From Persicobacter psychrovividus (GTDB lineage Bacteria > Bacteroidota > Bacteroidia > Cytophagales > Cyclobacteriaceae), in contig NZ_AP025292.1 in the NCBI RefSeq assembly GCF_036492425.1, positions 2,170,001 to 2,234,000 of the forward strand: 64,000 nucleotides of DNA, read 5' to 3'. Position 1 is the first letter of the stretch. Each line of letters begins with the position of its first letter. Under the pieces are notes generated by a model, which was not told the origin of the DNA, did not search any database, and saw nothing but the letters and a program-made list of their open reading frames with translations. Position numbers and translations under genes: made by a program. Of the stretch, positions 1 to 8,754 are shown piece after piece.

Positions 1-1526
1 AACACGGCGTGCCCCTGCACTTTTTTCAAATAAAAGGCTGTCAGGAAAATGCCCAAAATGGTGCCATAAAACAACGAACCGATAATATTTACCGCCTGAA
101 TCAGGTTTTCGAACATACTGGCGTAAGAAGCGAAGAGCAGCGCCACCACTCCCCAGCCAAAAGTAAACCAGCGCGATGCCTTCAGGTAATGGCTATCCGA
201 GCCATCTTTCTTGATATTCCTTTTGTAAATATCCACCAGGGTGGTAGAGCCCAGGGCGTTGAGTTCCGAAGCCGTCGAAGACATTGCTGCGGAGAAAATC
301 GCGGCAAGCAACAGGCCAATAATTCCATGGGGTAAATAGCGCATCACGAAAGTAATGAAGACGTAATCTGTATCGCGGGTTTCGGCCGTAGGTACTGCCG
401 CGGAAATCAGCTGAACCGCCTGCTCCCGCACCTGCTTCTCCTGCTCATTCACCGATTTAATCTGCGGAATATAATCAGGGTTCCTGTCCTGTTTAGCCCA
501 GTCGGTAACCAAGGCTTTTTTCTGCTGATATATTTGTTCATGGGACTGCTCCAATGCCTGAAAAGCCTCCTTCTGATCGGTCAGGTACACCTGTTCCACT
601 ACCGACTGATTGAAAAACAACGGTGCCTTTTCAAACTGAAAAAAGACAAATACCATCACCCCAATGAAGAGGATCAGAAACTGCATGGGAATTTTCAGGA
701 TACCATTCAGCAACAAGCCCAAACGACTCTCAGTAAGCGATTTCCCAGAAAGGTAACGCTGCACCTGCGACTGATCTGTGCCAAAATAACTCAGAAACAG
801 AAAGAAACCCCCGAGTACCCCCGACCAGATATTGTACCGGTCGTTAAGATCAAACTCCCAGGAAATCATTTCCATTTTATCGAGGTGCCCCGCCAGTGCC
901 ACCCCGTCGGAGAAGCTGAATTCCTGCGGCAACATCAACACGATCAATATGCCGGCAAGGACCATCCCGCCCATCATGATGGTCATTTGGTGCTGCTGCG
1001 TTTTACTCACCGCTTTTGTTCCACCAGAAACGGTATAGAAAATCACCAGCACGCCAATAATCAGATTGGTCTGAAAAAGGGGCCAATGCAATAAAGTCGA
1101 CAGGATGATAGAAGGAGCGTAAATCGTGATTCCGGCCGCCAGCCCCCGCTGAAACAAAAAGAGAAAAGCCGCCAGGGAACGTGTTTTTAAATCGAAACGC
1201 CCTTCAAGATACTCATATGCGGTGAAGACGTTCAGCTTGTAAAAGATGGGAATTGCGGTAACACAAAGGACCACCATAGCCAGTGGCATCCCGATATAAA
1301 ATTGCATAAACCGCATACCGTCGGCGTAAGCCTGCCCCGGAGTAGAGAGGAAGGTGATCGCACTCGCCTGCGTGGCCATAATCGAGATCCCGACGGTCCA
1401 CCACTTCAGCTCCTTATCGCCGAGTAAAAATCCCTGAATATTTTTGGCATTCTTGGTTTTCCAGATGCCATAGGTTACAATAGAAAAAATTGTCCCGATC
1501 AATACTACCCAATCCAGCCAATTCAT
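1..1526 (-). CDS. Sodium:solute symporter family protein, C-terminus cut by window edge
   Basis: Reading the minus strand from ATG at 1526 gives an open frame to the window edge (about 508 codons). It begins MNWLDWVVLIGTIF and continues through many hydrophobic helices with short charged loops. The stretch GFLLGDKELKWWTVGISIMA followed by ATQASAITFLSTPGQ is the typical N-terminal signature of sodium:solute symporters (SSS/SLC5), which use the sodium gradient to import small solutes. A later segment reads AAIFSAAMSSTASELNALGS, also typical of the family. A roughly 75-residue charged insertion, seen in many Bacteroidota members, lies before that segment. The substrate cannot be told. The start overlaps the stop of the 44-codon ORF upstream by ATGA, so the two are likely translationally coupled. 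Confidence 0.85.
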   Translation of the reverse strand, partial: MNWLDWVVLIGTIFSIVTYGIWKTKNAKNIQGFLLGDKELKWWTVGISIMATQASAITFLSTPGQAYADGMRFMQFYIGMPLAMVVLCVTAIPIFYKLNVFTAYEYLEGRFDLKTRSLAAFLFLFQRGLAAGITIYAPSIILSTLLHWPLFQTNLIIGVLVIFYTVSGGTKAVSKTQQHQMTIMMGGMVLAGILIVLMLPQEFSFSDGVALAGHLDKMEMISWEFDLNDRYNIWSGVLGGFFLFLSYFGTDQSQVQRYLSGKSLTESRLGLLLNGILKIPMQFLILFIGVMVFVFFQFEKAPLFFNQSVVEQVYLTDQKEAFQALEQSHEQIYQQKKALVTDWAKQDRNPDYIPQIKSVNEQEKQVREQAVQLISAAVPTAETRDTDYVFITFVMRYLPHGIIGLLLAAIFSAAMSSTASELNALGSTTLVDIYKRNIKKDGSDSHYLKASRWFTFGWGVVALLFASYASMFENLIQAVNIIGSLFYGTILGIFLTAFYLKKVQGHAV

Positions 1527-1657
1527 GATACCAATGACGATAAAAGGGTAAACAACAAGACATAAAAGATAAAGATCCCAATAGTGATCAGGTAGAGGTT
1601 AGTCCAGGTACCTGCTATGGGTGGTTTAGTATCATCGGGCTGATCCCAAAAATTCAT
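1523..1657 (-). CDS. Small membrane protein (44 aa) coupled to the symporter
   Basis: A 45-codon frame from ATG at 1657 to TGA at 1523-1525. The product starts MNFWDQPDDTKPPIAGTW and then has one strongly hydrophobic helix (about residues 21-43, NLYLITIGIFIFYVLLFTLL). Its TGA overlaps the ATG of the symporter by four bases (ATGA), a classic translational-coupling arrangement. Tiny one-helix proteins directly before symporters are common in Bacteroidota genomes and may be accessory subunits; this is inference. No clear Shine-Dalgarno is present. It is too short for many gene finders and may be missing in automatic annotation. Confidence 0.6.
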   Translation of the reverse strand: MNFWDQPDDTKPPIAGTWTNLYLITIGIFIFYVLLFTLLSSLVS

Positions 1658-1744
1658 AGGGGTTGTGTTAGGTTTTAAAAAAGGTTGTTGACTGCCAAAG
1701 CAGTAAAATTCTGAAAGATCAAATTACGCAAAGCATCAGCAGGG

Positions 1745-1780
1745 ACAAAAAAAACACGCTGAAAAAATGACTTCAGCGTG
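1745..1780 (-). terminator. Rho-independent terminator after dnaB
   Basis: Nine-base stem CACGCTGAA (1755-1763) / TTCAGCGTG (1772-1780) with an 8-nt loop. On the minus strand it is followed by a run of T (plus-strand A-run 1747-1754), directly downstream of the dnaB stop at 1803. Confidence 0.85.
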
Positions 1781-1802
1781 CTGGTGTTCCTGTTGGAATA
1801 TC

Positions 1803-3419
1803 TTAGAACGGTGGATTGGCACCGTTTTCTTCTTCTGGCGGAATATAATCCGGTGTTGGTGGTGTACCCAAAGAGGAAGGATCGTTGGCCTTGGACTGAA
1901 TGGTCATCACATTATTTTCAGAATCGAAAGTTGCAGTACCATCAGGTATGCGGGTCATGTTCTGAAAACCGCCCATGTCAAGGTCCTCAAATTTGGTATA
2001 CTTACCGATAAAGCGCAAAGGCACCGTATCCAAAGCGCCATTACGGTGCTTGGCAATAATTACCTCTCCCGTTCCCGAAGTTGGGTTACCGGCCTCATCC
2101 TGGGTAATACCATAATACTCCGGACGGTAAAGGAACATCACCATATCGGCATCCTGCTCAATCGCTCCAGATTCACGCAAATCGGAAAGCTGCGGACGTT
2201 TATCACCTCCACGGGTTTCCACCGCACGCGACAACTGCGAGAGTGCAATAACTGGCACATTCAGTTCCTTGGCCAAGCCTTTCAGTGCACGGGAAATCGA
2301 GGAAATCTCCTGCTCACGGTTTCCGCCACTTGCGGATTTAGCATCACCGGACATCAACTGCAAATAGTCAATGATGATGATCTGAATATCATGCTGTGCC
2401 TTCAAACGACGACATTTGGCGCGAAGCTCCAAAATCGACAAGGCAGGGGTATCATCAATAAAGATCGGGGCGTTGGTCAGGCGGTTGGTACGCTCCACAA
2501 GCTGCTCCCACTCAAAATCCTGCAACATTCCTTTTTTCAGCTTCTCGGACTCCAGCTCTGCTTCAGCGGAAATCAAACGATTCACCAGCTGAACATTCGA
2601 CATCTCGAGCGAGAAAATCGCTGCGGGTTTTTCAAAATCCACGGCGGCATTTCGCAGCACGGTCAATACAAAGGCCGTCTTACCCATCGCAGGACGGGCG
2701 GCAATAATCACCAAATCGGAAGGCTGCCAACCTGCCGTTACGCGGTCGAGTTGTGTCAGACCAGAAGGGACACCTGTCAGGCCATCTTTCAAGTGCTTTT
2801 TCGCTTCAAGCTCGGCAATTGCTTGCCCCATTACAGAACGCATATCGGCGACCGACTTGCGAATATTGGAGTTGGTAACCTCAAAAAGAGAGCGTTCGGT
2901 ATCGTCAAGCAACTGAAATACATCACGGGTTTCATCATAGGCTTCGGTCTGAATTTTCGAAGCCACCTGAATGAGTTCCCGCTTGATCGACTGCTCGGAA
3001 ATAATCCGGGCATGAAACTCCACATTGGCGGCATTGGAGGTTTTGGAAGTCAGCTTGGAGATGTATAAAGGGCCTCCCGCTTTTTCCAGATCACCATTTT
3101 TTCTCAGGCGGTTGGTCACCGTCATCAAATCTACCGGCTCTGCATCGTTAAACAGATCACGAATCGCCTTATAAACCAGCTTATGCGGTTCTTTATAGAA
3201 ACTCTCCGGACGCAGGATATCGATCACATTGGTCAATGCATCTTTCTCCAACATCAACGCACCCAAAACCACTTCTTCCAGCTCCGATGCTTGTGGAGGC
3301 AATTTCCCTCCGGCCATCGTGCTCGGCACCCGTGTTTTGGTAGGCATTTTACTTTCTGCTGGTCCCCCAGTTACAGGCAAGCGAAATGCTCCGGTTCCTT
3401 TTTCTTTATTCTCAGACAT
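1803..3419 (-). CDS. dnaB: Replicative DNA helicase DnaB
   Basis: Hexameric helicase that unwinds DNA ahead of the replisome. The 538-residue product has a Ser/Pro-rich N-terminal tail of about 40 residues, the DnaB N-terminal helical domain (about 45-150, with PPQASELEEVVLGALMLEKD), a linker, and the RecA-like C-terminal domain: Walker A in AARPAMGKTAF, Walker B in IIIIDYLQLMSG, and the QEISSISRALKGLAKELNVP and SDLRESGAIEQDAD motifs. Length is normal with no intein. The C-terminal tail (DYIPPEEENGANPPF) is acidic and proline-rich. A two-box Bacteroidota promoter lies about 95 bases upstream and a terminator follows the stop, so it appears monocistronic. Confidence 0.97.
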   Translation of the reverse strand: MSENKEKGTGAFRLPVTGGPAESKMPTKTRVPSTMAGGKLPPQASELEEVVLGALMLEKDALTNVIDILRPESFYKEPHKLVYKAIRDLFNDAEPVDLMTVTNRLRKNGDLEKAGGPLYISKLTSKTSNAANVEFHARIISEQSIKRELIQVASKIQTEAYDETRDVFQLLDDTERSLFEVTNSNIRKSVADMRSVMGQAIAELEAKKHLKDGLTGVPSGLTQLDRVTAGWQPSDLVIIAARPAMGKTAFVLTVLRNAAVDFEKPAAIFSLEMSNVQLVNRLISAEAELESEKLKKGMLQDFEWEQLVERTNRLTNAPIFIDDTPALSILELRAKCRRLKAQHDIQIIIIDYLQLMSGDAKSASGGNREQEISSISRALKGLAKELNVPVIALSQLSRAVETRGGDKRPQLSDLRESGAIEQDADMVMFLYRPEYYGITQDEAGNPTSGTGEVIIAKHRNGALDTVPLRFIGKYTKFEDLDMGGFQNMTRIPDGTATFDSENNVMTIQSKANDPSSLGTPPTPDYIPPEEENGANPPF

Positions 3420-3512
3420 ATATATTCGTGATAACGGCCTATTTGATTTTCAACTGTGTCTTATAGCACTGACAATAGCCATGCCACCCTAATTTCACAA
3501 TTAATAAGATCA

Positions 3513-3542
3513 CAAATATAAGGCATCCGATCCGAGAAACAA
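3513..3542 (-). promoter_or_regulatory. Promoter of dnaB (Bacteroidota type)
   Basis: On the minus strand: TTG (3540-3542), 19-nt spacer, TATATTTG (3513-3520), matching the phylum consensus TTG-N19-21-TAnnTTTG. It predicts a leader of roughly 85 nt before the dnaB start at 3419. Confidence 0.6.
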
Positions 3543-3618
3543 GCATAAGGCGGGCATCAATTCTTAATTTCCGTACACAAAAGTCGTCCCTGCCCTCAGG
3601 AGGAAAGCACTGCAATCC

Positions 3619-3649
3619 TTGGGGCGGCTTGAATAAATTTCTATTTTTG
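3619..3649 (+). promoter_or_regulatory. Promoter of mpl (Bacteroidota type)
   Basis: TTG (3619-3621), 20-nt spacer, TATTTTTG (3642-3649), 24 nt before the mpl ATG at 3674. Divergent from the dnaB promoter in the same 254-base gap. Confidence 0.6.
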
Positions 3650-3673
3650 TTCTCCTATTAAGTATCATTCCCC

Positions 3674-5044
3674 ATGGAAAATAACAACCCACTAAAAATA
3701 CACCTCATTGCAATGGGAGGGGCCATTATGCACAACCTCGCTATTGCACTAAAAAGGGCTGGGCACCTTGTCACGGGTTCCGATGACGAAATTTTTGACC
3801 CCGCACGTACCGCCCTTCAGCAGGAAGGCCTACTCCCTGACACCGAAGGCTGGAATGCCGAACGCATCAGTGAAGACCTCGACGCCATTATTCTGGGGAT
3901 GCATGCCCGTTCCGATAACCCGGAGCTCCAGAAAGCGGAAGCTTTGGGGCTCAAGATTTATTCCTTTCCGGAGTTTGTCTATGAGCAATCCCAGGACAAA
4001 AAGCGGGTGGTGATTGCTGGCAGCCACGGCAAAACGAGCATCACGGCCATGATTATGCACGTGCTGCGTTTCCATCAGCAGGATTTTGACTTTTTGGTGG
4101 GTGCCAAAGTTAAAGGTTTTGACCTTTCGGTGAAGCTCTCCGATGCGCCGGTCATTATTATCGAAGGCGATGAATACCTGAATTCTGCCCTTGACCGTGT
4201 ACCGAAATTCGTAAAATACCACCATCATATTGCACTGATCAGCGGTATTGCCTGGGATCATTTTAACGTGTTCCCAAAACTCGACGAATACATTGGGCTT
4301 TTTGAAACCCTTGCCGACCTCAGCCCGAAAGAGGGCGCGCTGATTTACAACTGCCAGGACCCTGAGGTCAACCGCATTGGACAAATGCCCCGTGCAGGCG
4401 TGGCACAAATCCCCTACCAGACGCATCCTTACGCTGTAAGGGAAGGGAAATCGTATCTGATGACCGAAGAAGGCGACGTTCCAGTAGCTATTATCGGTGC
4501 TCATAATATGGAAAATCTTGCTGGCGCCAAGGGTGTATGTCAGCAATTGGGCATTACTGATGTGCAGTTTTATGAAGCCATGCGCACTTTTGAAACGGCC
4601 AACAAACGACTGACCATTCTGAAATCCAGCGACGAACAGATCGTCTATCATGATTTCGCCCATTCGCCAAGTAAGGTAAAAGCCACAGCAAAAGCGGTAC
4701 AGGAACAGTTCCCTCAGCGCGCCATGCATACCATTCTGGAATTGCATACCTTCAGCTCGCTGAACAAGGATTTCCTGCCTCAGTACGCCGACGCTTTGGC
4801 TGGTATTGAAAATCCTGTGGTATTTGTCAATAAATCAGTCCTTGAACACAAGGGACTCCCTCCTATTTCAGAAAAAGACATCAAAAATGCCTTTGCTAAG
4901 GAGGACATTTGTTATCTTCAAGACCCCAAAGACCTTCAGGATAAAATCGAATCCTGGAGCCCCGAGGGTAACTTACTGATCATGACCTCAGGAAACCTTG
5001 GAGGCATCAACCTACAATCGATCGCTGACCGTTGGGTCAAGTAA
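3674..5044 (+). CDS. mpl: UDP-N-acetylmuramate:L-alanyl-gamma-D-glutamyl-meso-diaminopimelate ligase
   Basis: Mur-ligase family enzyme that joins recycled murein tripeptide to UDP-MurNAc, feeding peptidoglycan synthesis in the cytoplasm. The 456 residues show the MurC-like N-terminal Rossmann domain (IHLIAMGGAIMHNLAIALKR, then GSDDEIFDP), the ATP-binding P-loop AGSHGKTSITAM (about 115-126; Ser where most have Thr after GKT), the central-domain IIEGDEYLNSALD and a C-terminal ligase domain with YHDFAHSPSKVKAT. Glycine-rich MGGAIMHNLA favours Mpl over MurC. The start has a promoter 24 nt upstream. The next gene follows 20 bases after the stop, suggesting co-transcription. Confidence 0.92.
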   Translation: MENNNPLKIHLIAMGGAIMHNLAIALKRAGHLVTGSDDEIFDPARTALQQEGLLPDTEGWNAERISEDLDAIILGMHARSDNPELQKAEALGLKIYSFPEFVYEQSQDKKRVVIAGSHGKTSITAMIMHVLRFHQQDFDFLVGAKVKGFDLSVKLSDAPVIIIEGDEYLNSALDRVPKFVKYHHHIALISGIAWDHFNVFPKLDEYIGLFETLADLSPKEGALIYNCQDPEVNRIGQMPRAGVAQIPYQTHPYAVREGKSYLMTEEGDVPVAIIGAHNMENLAGAKGVCQQLGITDVQFYEAMRTFETANKRLTILKSSDEQIVYHDFAHSPSKVKATAKAVQEQFPQRAMHTILELHTFSSLNKDFLPQYADALAGIENPVVFVNKSVLEHKGLPPISEKDIKNAFAKEDICYLQDPKDLQDKIESWSPEGNLLIMTSGNLGGINLQSIADRWVK

Positions 5045-5064
5045 ACATTTTAAAGCAGCTTATC

Positions 5065-5877
5065 ATGAATTTAAAACTAAATAAACCCCTTGTATTTTTC
5101 GACCTTGAAACCACAGGGGTAAATGTCACTGGCGATCGTATCGTTGAATATGCCTTCATCAAGCAAAACCCTGATGGCAGCATCGACAAGCGCGTAAGCA
5201 AAGTCAATCCTGGTATTCCTATTCCTGTAGAAACCTCCATGATTCATGGCATTTACGATCAGGACGTCAAGGAAGCACCAACATTCAAGGACGTCGCCAG
5301 AGATTTGGCGCAATTCATGGAAGGTTGCGATTTGGGAGGCTTCAACATTGTTCGTTTTGATGTTCCCTTGTTGCTGGAAGAATTTAATCGCGTAGGCGTT
5401 GATTTTGACATCACCAAACGCAATTTGGTAGATGCCCAAAAACTTTTCCACCTGATGGAAAAACGCAACCTGACCGCTGCCTACAAGTTCTATTGTGGCA
5501 AAGATTTACAGGACGCCCACTCTGCGGAAGCCGACACCATCGCTACTTTGGAGGTTTTCAAGGCACAAATTCAAAAATACGAAGGGCAGGAAGCTTTCGA
5601 CATGAAAGGCAATTCGATTGGTACCATTGAAAACGACATGAAGGTGATCAATGAAATTGGCGCCAACAATCAGGTAGATTTGGCTGGACGAATGGTGTAC
5701 AGCGACGAAGGCGTGCCTTTGATTAACTTCGGAAAGCACAAAGGCAAACCCGTTGCACAGGTGTTGCGCAACGAACCAGCCTATTACGACTGGGTAATGC
5801 GTGGCGACTTCCCTCAGGATACCAAAAGACGCCTGACGCAGATCAAACTTGGCTTGCTGAAAAAAGGCAATCTATAA
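5065..5877 (+). CDS. 3'-5' exonuclease (DEDDh) with ExoX-like C-terminal domain
   Basis: ATG at 5065 gives a 270-residue protein beginning MNLKLNKPLVFFDLETTG; the longer TTG-initiated frame from 5032 would overlap mpl and adds nothing conserved. The DEDDh exonuclease fold is clear: ExoI motif FFDLETTG, the IHGI block, ExoII GFNIVRFDVPLL and ExoIII HSAEADTIAT. Such enzymes trim DNA or RNA 3' ends (DnaQ/RNase T superfamily). Residues about 220-262 (INFGKHKGKPVAQVL ... YYDWVM) form the small C-terminal domain also seen behind ExoX-type nucleases. Probably co-transcribed with mpl and closed by the terminator at 5931. The physiological substrate is not evident. Confidence 0.88.
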   Translation: MNLKLNKPLVFFDLETTGVNVTGDRIVEYAFIKQNPDGSIDKRVSKVNPGIPIPVETSMIHGIYDQDVKEAPTFKDVARDLAQFMEGCDLGGFNIVRFDVPLLLEEFNRVGVDFDITKRNLVDAQKLFHLMEKRNLTAAYKFYCGKDLQDAHSAEADTIATLEVFKAQIQKYEGQEAFDMKGNSIGTIENDMKVINEIGANNQVDLAGRMVYSDEGVPLINFGKHKGKPVAQVLRNEPAYYDWVMRGDFPQDTKRRLTQIKLGLLKKGNL

Positions 5878-5930
5878 ACCAATATGACTCTACTGCACCA
5901 AAAAATGCAGGCGAGTAACTTTAGGCTCAA

Positions 5931-5964
5931 AAACGGCTTCCTTGAAAAATGGAGCCGTTTTTTT
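5931..5964 (+). terminator. Rho-independent terminator after the exonuclease gene
   Basis: Stem AAACGGCT (5931-5938) / AGCCGTTT (5953-5960), possibly extended by CC/GG around a one-base bulge, followed by a T-run to 5964. Confidence 0.8.
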
Positions 5965-6051
5965 ATGTCCGCCTATTTTTGAAATTTTTCAGCAATTTCT
6001 TTCAAAGCTCCATAAATCCGCTTTTATTGAAGGCAAATAACACGCAGTATT

Positions 6052-6750
6052 ATGATCAAGGATGTATTAGGAATAGGCCTGAAGGAATATATGGCGGGAA
6101 ATGAAGAGGCCATGTTCTTTATTCACAACCAATTTGGCGAAGCGGACGAAATGCCGATCGCATCGTTTTTTGAACCTGAGGACGAGCTCACCGACCTGGA
6201 GTTTGTTGCACTCGAAACCTGCCGAGGCAGGGTACTTGATGTCGGTGCAGGGGCGGGGCGTTTTGCCCTCGGTTTGCAGAAGCGCAATCTCGAGGTGGTC
6301 GCTATTGATACCTCCGAAGGAGCTGTGGAAGTCATGAAACAACGTGGGGTAAAAGATGCCCGAGTAGCAGATATTTTTAATTTTAAGGAACAAAAATTCG
6401 ATACGATTCTTTTAATGATGAATGGTATTGGATTGGCGGAAACCATTGAGCAAATTTCCCTGCTGCTTGAAAAATTAAAGGGGATGCTTGATGACAGCGG
6501 AGAAATAATTTTCGATTCTTCGGATGTTGAGTACCTATATGACGATCAGGTAAAGCCTAAAGACCGTTATTATGGTGAAATCGATTTTCGTTTTCAATAT
6601 CAGAGTTTAAAAAGCGAATGGTTCAAATGGGTCTATGTAGATTTTGATACCATGAGTGAGATTGCCGACAAGTCGGGATTTTTCTGCGATTTGTTGATGC
6701 AAGATGAAAATGAACAATACCTGGCAAGCCTGACCCTGAAGCCAGATTAA
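6052..6750 (+). CDS. Class I SAM-dependent methyltransferase
   Basis: 232 residues with a Rossmann-type methyltransferase core at about 58-160: motif I LDVGAGAGRFALGLQ, the acidic end of strand 2 VVAIDTSEGAVEVMK, and the post-motif segment FDTILLMMNGIGLAE. These bind S-adenosylmethionine. The N-terminus (about 50 residues) and the C-terminal half give no substrate clue; the YYGEIDFRFQYQ strand resembles small-molecule methyltransferases. A -7-type box TATTTTTG lies at 5974-5981, 70 nt upstream. The ferredoxin-like gene begins nine bases after the stop, so the two probably form an operon. Confidence 0.8.
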   Translation: MIKDVLGIGLKEYMAGNEEAMFFIHNQFGEADEMPIASFFEPEDELTDLEFVALETCRGRVLDVGAGAGRFALGLQKRNLEVVAIDTSEGAVEVMKQRGVKDARVADIFNFKEQKFDTILLMMNGIGLAETIEQISLLLEKLKGMLDDSGEIIFDSSDVEYLYDDQVKPKDRYYGEIDFRFQYQSLKSEWFKWVYVDFDTMSEIADKSGFFCDLLMQDENEQYLASLTLKPD

Positions 6751-6759
6751 TTTTACCCT

Positions 6760-7086
6760 ATGAAAACACTCAAACCGAAAGGAGACGCCTTGTTCTTTTG
6801 CATGGGATCCCATTGTAAAGGCAAAAACGAAAAATTATTTGATTGGGCCAAGGAGAAAAAATCCTTCAAGCCTTTCCATATTCTTCAAATGAAATGCTCT
6901 GGCCACTGTGATGACAAGCCTGTCGTTTTTGATTCCAACAGTCAGCAATGGCTCGGAAAAATGAAAAAAGAAGACCTCAAGGCGATGGTCGAAACTCCTG
7001 AAGAAAAAGCGCCTTCAGAGAAAAAGAAGGACAAAAGTAAGGACAAGAGCAAAGAGAAAAAAAGTAAAGGCAAGGACAAGGCCTAA
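6760..7086 (+). CDS. Thioredoxin-like [2Fe-2S] ferredoxin with Lys-rich tail
   Basis: 108 residues. Cysteines occur as C-x4-C (FFCMGSHCKGK) and C-x3-C (MKCSGHCDDKP), the ligand spacing of thioredoxin-like [2Fe-2S] ferredoxins and of the NuoE subunit. The fold ends near residue 80; the remaining about 28 residues are almost entirely Lys, Glu, Ser and Asp (KKKDKSKDKSKEKKSK), a disordered tail not usual for the family. It is the second gene after the methyltransferase and may supply electrons to a partner not visible here; that role is inference. Confidence 0.7.
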   Translation: MKTLKPKGDALFFCMGSHCKGKNEKLFDWAKEKKSFKPFHILQMKCSGHCDDKPVVFDSNSQQWLGKMKKEDLKAMVETPEEKAPSEKKKDKSKDKSKEKKSKGKDKA

Positions 7087-7459
7087 AGGCTTCCTCCTTC
7101 TGGTTCGCCCACCGTTCATCAAGTCAGTGATTAATAAATACATCCGTATCGCCTTTCACTGAGCATTGATCGGTACATAAAGAGGCGCACAATAATCATT
7201 AGCGACGATTACTCAATAGCTGTTTTCAATTTTATTCCTGCTACCGCATGGAGGATCATCTGAAAGGCGGGTTGGGTGACCGTCGTTTTTTTTACCCAAC
7301 CGCTGAAAAAAACGCCTCCACTTTAATGCCCCGAAAACTGATGGCCAATGTTTGAATCATTCCGCCTAAAAATTTGACTCATTTTTTTTACCTTGCCCAT
7401 AGCATTATAATGCCCACACACCCTTGTGTGCTTACTTTTATTACCAACCACATTTTTTT
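7087..7459 (+). other. 373-base gap without a convincing gene
   Basis: No ORF of note on either strand. It holds an imperfect hairpin: GTTGGGT (7271-7277) pairs with ACCCAAC (7294-7300), extended past a bulge by GCG/CGC, with a T-rich loop and no following U-run, so a terminator is not supported. The last 80 bases are T-rich and contain a short hairpin-like ACACACCCTTGTGTGC; no clear TAnnTTTG box was found for the downstream gene. Confidence 0.4.
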
Positions 7460-8623
7460 ATGCGAACAGCAACCCAAATCGTACCTGAAACGCCACAGGA
7501 CACCGTGGCACCAAAGCCCCATAACAAACGGCTGACTTCCCTTGACATCTTTCGGGGGATCACCATGATGATGATGGTGCTTGTTAATAATCCTGGAGAC
7601 TGGAACAACATCTACTACCCTTTTGCGCATGCCCAATGGCACGGTTGCAGCATGACCGACCTGATCTTCCCCTTCTTTATTTTCATGATGGGGGTATCGA
7701 TGACTTTCAGTCTTAAAAAAGCCAAGGAGCAGCCAGAATTGCGCCCTCAGGCTTATAAAAAAGCGGGCATCCGCGCCATGAAGCTCATCGGTATTGGGTT
7801 ACTTTTGAACCTTTTGCCCTTTTTTGATTTTGCCCACTGGCGCTTCATGGGTGTTTTGCAGCGCATCGGTATTTTGTTCATCATCAGTGTGCCCCTGTTT
7901 TTTTCCCTCGACTGGAAGGGGCTCCTGCGACTGTCATCCATTATTCTGATTGGATATTACCTGTTGCTCACCCGACTGCCCATCCCTGGCATTGGTATGC
8001 CTGACCTGAATGCCTTTGATCAGAATATCGGTGCTTATGTAGATTTCAAACTGATGGGTGCACACCTTTGGGAGCACGCCAAAACGTGGGACCCCGAAGG
8101 ACTGATCAGCACCATTCCCGCCATCGTTACCGCCCTGAGTGGTATTTTGGCAGGACTCTGGATCGGCCATAAGAAAAGCACCCCTTACGCCTGTGTTACT
8201 GGCCTGATGGTGGCGGGTTTTATCCAGCTGATTGCTGGCGAATGGTTCGGCCTTGGTTTTCCCATCAATAAATCGCTATGGACGAGTTCGTTTGTTATCC
8301 TGACCAGTGGCTATGCCTGGCTGACCCTTGGGGCGCTTTACTGGTTATTGGATATTTACCGTTTTGAACACCGTGGCCTGACCTTCTTCAAAATTTTTGG
8401 TGTCAATGCCATCAGTGCATTTATTTTCTCCAATCTGCTGGTCAAATGCTTTGAAGCCTTCCCCGTGAATGGTCACAACCTGCTGAGCCTGCTTTACCAG
8501 TCGGCCTATATCTCATGGATGCCTGCCAAAACAGCCTCCCTCGCCTATGCGGTAACCCTCGTGTTGCTCAACGCCATCCCGATGTATTACCTGTACCGAA
8601 AAAACATTATTTTTAAGGTTTAA
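7460..8623 (+). CDS. DUF5009/NagX-type membrane acyltransferase
   Basis: ATG at 7460 (MRTATQIVPETPQ) is preferred over one 36 bases upstream because it leaves a normal cytoplasmic N-terminus; 387 residues. The core starts KRLTSLDIFRGITMMMMVLV followed by NNPGDW, the hallmark of the HGSNAT/NagX family (transmembrane acyltransferases related to heparan-alpha-glucosaminide N-acetyltransferase; bacterial members are linked to amino-sugar use). HAQWHGCSMTDLIFPFFIFM is also typical, including the likely catalytic His region. About ten hydrophobic helices can be counted. No sugar-catabolism genes sit beside it, so the acceptor is unknown. Confidence 0.8.
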   Translation: MRTATQIVPETPQDTVAPKPHNKRLTSLDIFRGITMMMMVLVNNPGDWNNIYYPFAHAQWHGCSMTDLIFPFFIFMMGVSMTFSLKKAKEQPELRPQAYKKAGIRAMKLIGIGLLLNLLPFFDFAHWRFMGVLQRIGILFIISVPLFFSLDWKGLLRLSSIILIGYYLLLTRLPIPGIGMPDLNAFDQNIGAYVDFKLMGAHLWEHAKTWDPEGLISTIPAIVTALSGILAGLWIGHKKSTPYACVTGLMVAGFIQLIAGEWFGLGFPINKSLWTSSFVILTSGYAWLTLGALYWLLDIYRFEHRGLTFFKIFGVNAISAFIFSNLLVKCFEAFPVNGHNLLSLLYQSAYISWMPAKTASLAYAVTLVLLNAIPMYYLYRKNIIFKV

Positions 8624-8660
8624 TAGTGGTATCGCCTTCAGGCCTGAAATACAATATCAA

Positions 8661-8728
8661 ATAAAAAAAAAGGCTGGTGATCAGTTCACGGAAAATTTAA
8701 ACATTCCCATTACTGTTCACCAGCCTTT
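8661..8728 (-). terminator. Terminator after the DUF4924 gene
   Basis: Twelve-base perfect stem AAAGGCTGGTGA (8669-8680) / TCACCAGCCTTT (8717-8728) with a 36-nt loop. On the minus strand a T-run follows (plus-strand A-run from 8663). It lies in the convergent gap and may also slow transcription coming from the left. Confidence 0.7.
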
Positions 8729-8754
8729 CCTGAAGACGCTTTCTTCCCATTTTC

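Noticed and set aside
1767-3068. 433-codon frame on the plus strand
   Set aside because: It lies entirely opposite dnaB and its product has no family features; dnaB is certain.
3830-4747. 305-codon frame opposite mpl
   Set aside because: Shadow of mpl; no motif, and mpl has all Mur-ligase motifs.
5032-5064. Longer N-terminus (TTG at 5032) for the exonuclease
   Set aside because: It overlaps mpl and adds 11 unconserved residues; ATG at 5065 gives the typical start.
7268-7303. Hairpin as terminator of the ferredoxin gene
   Set aside because: No U-run follows in either direction; it is listed only as part of the gap.
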